DNA of 10,505 bases. Source: Flammeovirgaceae bacterium UBA5867. Its GTDB lineage: Bacteria > Bacteroidota > Bacteroidia > Cytophagales > Cyclobacteriaceae. Every line of letters starts with the position of its first letter. The stretch's first letter is position 1. Below are positions 7,323 to 10,505 of the stretch, piece by piece. The stretch is from contig DJFR01000078.1 of NCBI GenBank assembly GCA_002432545.1, forward strand, positions 18,316 through 28,820, written 5' to 3'. The position numbers and the translations under genes were made by a program. The notes below the pieces were generated by a model. It was given only the letters and a program-made list of their open reading frames with translations, did not search any database and was not told where the DNA came from.

Positions 7323-10300
7323 TTAATTGCTCTCCACGGTCTTCATGTTATCATCCGGAATGCGGTCGATCAGTTTATTGTACGGATCGATACCGGCCTT
7401 CACCGGTTTACCCTTCACGGTAAATGTAAAAGTATGCTCGCCTTCGCCCAGCCAGTGCTTCTTTAAATACAGCGGCACTTTCTTTACCATGCCTTTTTCA
7501 TTTTTACCATCCTCCGTAAAGATGCCGATGTCGATGAGGTCTTTGCCTGTGCCTTTGCCGGTTTCTTTTCCGAGGCCATCGTAGTATAGCTTTCGCGTTT
7601 GCACGGTGAGTGTGACTTTATACTGATCATCCTTCAACGGTTCAGATACTGCTTTTGTAATACGGTTCTCGTAGAGTGCTATCTTTTCGAACGAGTCGTC
7701 AATGAAGTATTGCAATGAATCCGGCGTAGCCTGTTTAATATAGCTATACCATTCGCGCGAAGTAGCAAACGGAGGCTTCTGGCGAAATGCAGCGGTATCA
7801 ATAAATTTGCGGAACGCGCCATTCAATCGTTCTTCACCAATCAGGTCTTGCAATGCATAGAGTATAAGCGATCCTTTTTCATACCATATATATGAACGCG
7901 AATCATTCTCCAGCAAGGTAGCTTCAAACTTATCTTCACCGGCACGGCCGCGCAGGTAGCGATCCAGGCTATATTTCAAACGGTTCTGCATACAGTCGAC
8001 ACCATACTCATGGTGCAATACCATCAGCGAAGAGTACTCCGCCATCGACTCGGAGATCTGGTTGGCTCCGCGCGTGGCAGATGGTGTTACCTGGTGGCCC
8101 CACCACTGGTGTGCTACTTCGTGTGCTGTAACATAAAATGTATAGTCGGTATCATCCGGATCGCTATAGTCTGCTACCCAGCCAAAGCTTTCGGTATAGG
8201 GTACTGTATTCGGAAAGGACTGTGCAAAACCTGCGTACCGCGGAAACTCCAGGATGCGCATTTGTTTATATTGATACGGGCGGAAGTTCGTGGAGAAATA
8301 ATCCATCGATGCCTTCACTGAACTTACAAAACGATCAAGGTTATAACCGTGATCAGGATGATGGTATATTTCGATATTTACCACTTCTCCGTTTTTACCT
8401 TTCCATACATCGCGATGCACGGCATAGCGGGCAGAAGATATATTGAAGAAGAGATCCATCTCACCTTCCATTTTGTAGTGGTAATACTTTCGTCCGTTTT
8501 CAGTCCATTCTTTTTGAAGATAGCCCGGTGCTAATGCGATCTGGTCTTCGTCTGTGCTCACAGTAGCTTCGAATGTTACATAGTCCGCATCATCGTTGAA
8601 GAGTAAATTACGCAAGCCATGCGGATCGGTCTGGGGCGGAAGCGTGTAGTCTTTCTTCGGCAAACCATGCTTCTTCCGTTCTTTATCGCTGTCAATAGGA
8701 TCGCCCGGATATCCGAACGAAGGAAATATACCCAGATCGAAGAAAGTTCCGTTGTAAACAATTTGCCGGCCGAGACCGCTGTTCGGAAATCCTTTATACC
8801 CGGCATCCATCGTAATGTCCATCGTCATCGTGTCGCCCGGTTGCATCGTCTTCGGTATTTTGTAAATGAAGAAACGATTGGCTTTGTCTTCCATCAGGAG
8901 TTTGGGTTCGGCTCCATCAATAGAAAGTTTCTCGATGATCGTATGATCCACCGGACTGCTGATGTTCAGGATGAGTGAATCGATAGGCCTGGTACTCTTG
9001 TTTACAATTGTGAAAATACCAGCGGCTTTTGTAGTGCGATTCTGTGGGTATATAGCGATGTTAACTTTTACATCGGTTACTTTAGGCTGCGCGGTAAACT
9101 CGTACTTCTTGTATTTCTTTTCAAAGTCTGCACCAATGTTTCGGCTCTCTTTCGCAGTATAATATTTATTAAGAACGCTTATGTTGTAGTATATAAATAT
9201 ACCGCTGCCGATCCAGAGTAAAGTAAACACGGTAAGCGAGGTAGCCGAGAGACCATTGAACCGTTGTTTGGCAATCTGCCATCGCGTTACAAAACTGGTT
9301 TCAGCTCCGCGATTCCAGAATAAATTGCCGATGATCAGAAATATAGCACCAAGACTTAACCAGTACAGATTGAACCACGAAATGGATTTCAGAAAATGTC
9401 CGAATCCATTCATGTCGGATATGCGATATTCCGGGATATAGCTATAGAAGAAAAGATTGTAGTTCAGTTCTGCAAAGTTACGCAGGCCAAACAATGCTAC
9501 CCATATACCAATGGAAACAACATGCCCGACAAATTTATTGTTGATGAGTATATGTACAATGAAGGCGAGCATCACCAGCTGAATATACTCCGGGAATTCG
9601 ATCAGGTACAGGTCGGTAAAGTACATGCCGAACTCAAAATTGAAATATCCTTTTACAACCTGGTTCAATACTCCGCAGATCACCACGAGGTTCACCAATA
9701 CAAAACTGATCAGGATAAGCGACAGGAATTTAGAACCGTAAACAACCCAGTTCGGAATCGGCAGGGCATCTGCAATGTTGGCGTAGTTCACACTTTTATC
9801 ACGATGCACAACTTCACCGGTATAAAAAATTATAATGATAAAGACGAAGATGATGTAGTTGTAGTCTTTCACCTCCAGCATATAGTATGTGAGCGGGAGG
9901 GAAGGTGTACCAAAAATAGGCGAACCAAACCAGCCATCGAGGAAGAGGAACAATACGCCCGCCAGGAGTATTGCGATAAAATAAAAGTCTTTTGCAATGT
10001 TACCGAACTCCAGTAGTGCCAACCTGAAGAGTTTACGGAAATATATACTTTGTGAATATACTTTTTGCACGACAGGCAGATCGGACAGCGATCGACCTTT
10101 ACGCTCAACCTCTTCTTCTTTTCTGATCTTGCCGGCCGATACTTCGAGCATGCTCCGGAAGGAGAAACGGAAGAATGTAAACGCAAACAAGAGCAGACTG
10201 ATGCCGATCCACAGGATACGATTCAGGAGGAAGTTTCCTTCCAACGGTATCAACCCTGTATTCTGTTCAGTGGGCGTCCAGTATTTGGTAGCGTTGATAT

Positions 10301-10505
10301 AGGTTGTGAGTGCATACGGGTCCAGTATATCTACCAGGTCTTTATTGTCCAGGTCCTGCGTAAGTGCATTGGCAAGCAGATAGCCGATAAAAAGAATTAC
10401 ACTCCCTACATAGGTCACTACAATTTTTCGTGTGAGTGCCACCAGTGCAAAGAACACGGTACCCGTAAAGAACAGGTTGGGTATATTTAATACGAGTGTG
10501 TTGTA
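7323..10505 (-). CDS. Fused ABC-2-type permease / M1-family zinc metallopeptidase (5'-truncated)
   Basis: This large inner-membrane protein joins a multi-pass permease-like half to an M1 aminopeptidase-like half. The frame runs open through the right edge (16 codons lie before the GTG at 10457), so the N-terminus is missing. Residues are numbered from that GTG. About nine hydrophobic segments appear between 9 and 425 (near 9-31, 79-97, 157-173, 197-213, 240-262, 290-325, 362-380, 408-425), separated by charged loops. The peptidase half (about 430-1044) carries the zinc site HEVAH (779-783) with the probable third ligand Glu803 in SESMAEY. The likely catalytic Tyr859 is in YEKG. Instead of the GAMEN exopeptidase motif there is AQSFPNTVPYTE. 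Such fusions are known in Bacteroidota as ABC transporter permease/M1 aminopeptidases, usually near an ABC ATPase gene, which may lie just beyond the window. The substrate is unknown. Its own terminator follows. Confidence 0.9.
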   Translation of the reverse strand, partial: YNTLVLNIPNLFFTGTVFFALVALTRKIVVTYVGSVILFIGYLLANALTQDLDNKDLVDILDPYALTTYINATKYWTPTEQNTGLIPLEGNFLLNRILWIGISLLLFAFTFFRFSFRSMLEVSAGKIRKEEEVERKGRSLSDLPVVQKVYSQSIYFRKLFRLALLEFGNIAKDFYFIAILLAGVLFLFLDGWFGSPIFGTPSLPLTYYMLEVKDYNYIIFVFIIIIFYTGEVVHRDKSVNYANIADALPIPNWVVYGSKFLSLILISFVLVNLVVICGVLNQVVKGYFNFEFGMYFTDLYLIEFPEYIQLVMLAFIVHILINNKFVGHVVSIGIWVALFGLRNFAELNYNLFFYSYIPEYRISDMNGFGHFLKSISWFNLYWLSLGAIFLIIGNLFWNRGAETSFVTRWQIAKQRFNGLSATSLTVFTLLWIGSGIFIYYNISVLNKYYTAKESRNIGADFEKKYKKYEFTAQPKVTDVKVNIAIYPQNRTTKAAGIFTIVNKSTRPIDSLILNISSPVDHTIIEKLSIDGAEPKLLMEDKANRFFIYKIPKTMQPGDTMTMDITMDAGYKGFPNSGLGRQIVYNGTFFDLGIFPSFGYPGDPIDSDKERKKHGLPKKDYTLPPQTDPHGLRNLLFNDDADYVTFEATVSTDEDQIALAPGYLQKEWTENGRKYYHYKMEGEMDLFFNISSARYAVHRDVWKGKNGEVVNIEIYHHPDHGYNLDRFVSSVKASMDYFSTNFRPYQYKQMRILEFPRYAGFAQSFPNTVPYTESFGWVADYSDPDDTDYTFYVTAHEVAHQWWGHQVTPSATRGANQISESMAEYSSLMVLHHEYGVDCMQNRLKYSLDRYLRGRAGEDKFEATLLENDSRSYIWYEKGSLILYALQDLIGEERLNGAFRKFIDTAAFRQKPPFATSREWYSYIKQATPDSLQYFIDDSFEKIALYENRITKAVSEPLKDDQYKVTLTVQTRKLYYDGLGKETGKGTGKDLIDIGIFTEDGKNEKGMVKKVPLYLKKHWLGEGEHTFTFTVKGKPVKAGIDPYNKLIDRIPDDNMKTVESN

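Noticed and set aside
9396..10016. Open frame of 206 codons on the + strand, antisense to the permease half
   Set aside because: It lies wholly inside the well-supported - strand permease-peptidase gene. Its translation is rich in His, Asn, Gln and Glu with no domain pattern, as expected from the complement of hydrophobic membrane codons.
10455..10457. GTG as a genuine start of the permease-peptidase
   Set aside because: The frame continues to the right edge with a hydrophobic, family-like sequence (NIPNLFFTGTV), so this is an internal valine and the gene is cut by the window.

Overview
The window looks like ordinary chromosomal DNA from a member of the Bacteroidota. The evidence is a PorP/SprF-type protein next to a type IX secretion (T9SS) cargo with a gliding-motility-type C-terminal domain, a fused permease/M1 peptidase of a kind I associate with this phylum, few Shine-Dalgarno-like sites, and moderate base composition with many ATA codons. 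A free-living Cytophagia- or Chitinophagia-like organism is plausible, but the genus cannot be fixed from this sequence alone.

Layout: positions 2-3883 on the + strand hold two genes that form a secretion pair. The first is the 3' part of a very large multidomain surface protein (SprB-type repeats, Ig/PKD-like domains, type B sorting domain). The second, 6 nt downstream, is a PorP/SprF-family outer-membrane protein that probably exports or anchors it. A hairpin with a T-run ends this unit at about 3911-3943 and overlaps the last codons of the convergent gene.

From 3922 to the right edge everything reads on the - strand. In transcription order this is: a 5'-truncated fused ABC-2-type permease/M1 metallopeptidase (10505-7323), a strong terminator, purC (7177-6209), a STAS-domain protein (6123-5746), a terminator-like hairpin lying only 17 nt before the next start codon, ribonuclease Z (5677-4760), and a YhhQ-family queuosine-precursor transporter (4707-3922). 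PurC is de novo purine synthesis, RNase Z is tRNA 3'-end maturation, YhhQ supports tRNA wobble modification, and the STAS protein is presumably a partner-switching regulator.

No tRNA, rRNA, CRISPR array, insertion sequence or phage gene was seen. No gene-free stretch exceeds 150 bp. I found no clear candidate for a wholly new system. The points most worth a second look are the secretion pair with its acidic Ca-type insertion, the permease-peptidase fusion with its non-standard zinc-site spacing, and the hairpin in the rnz leader.
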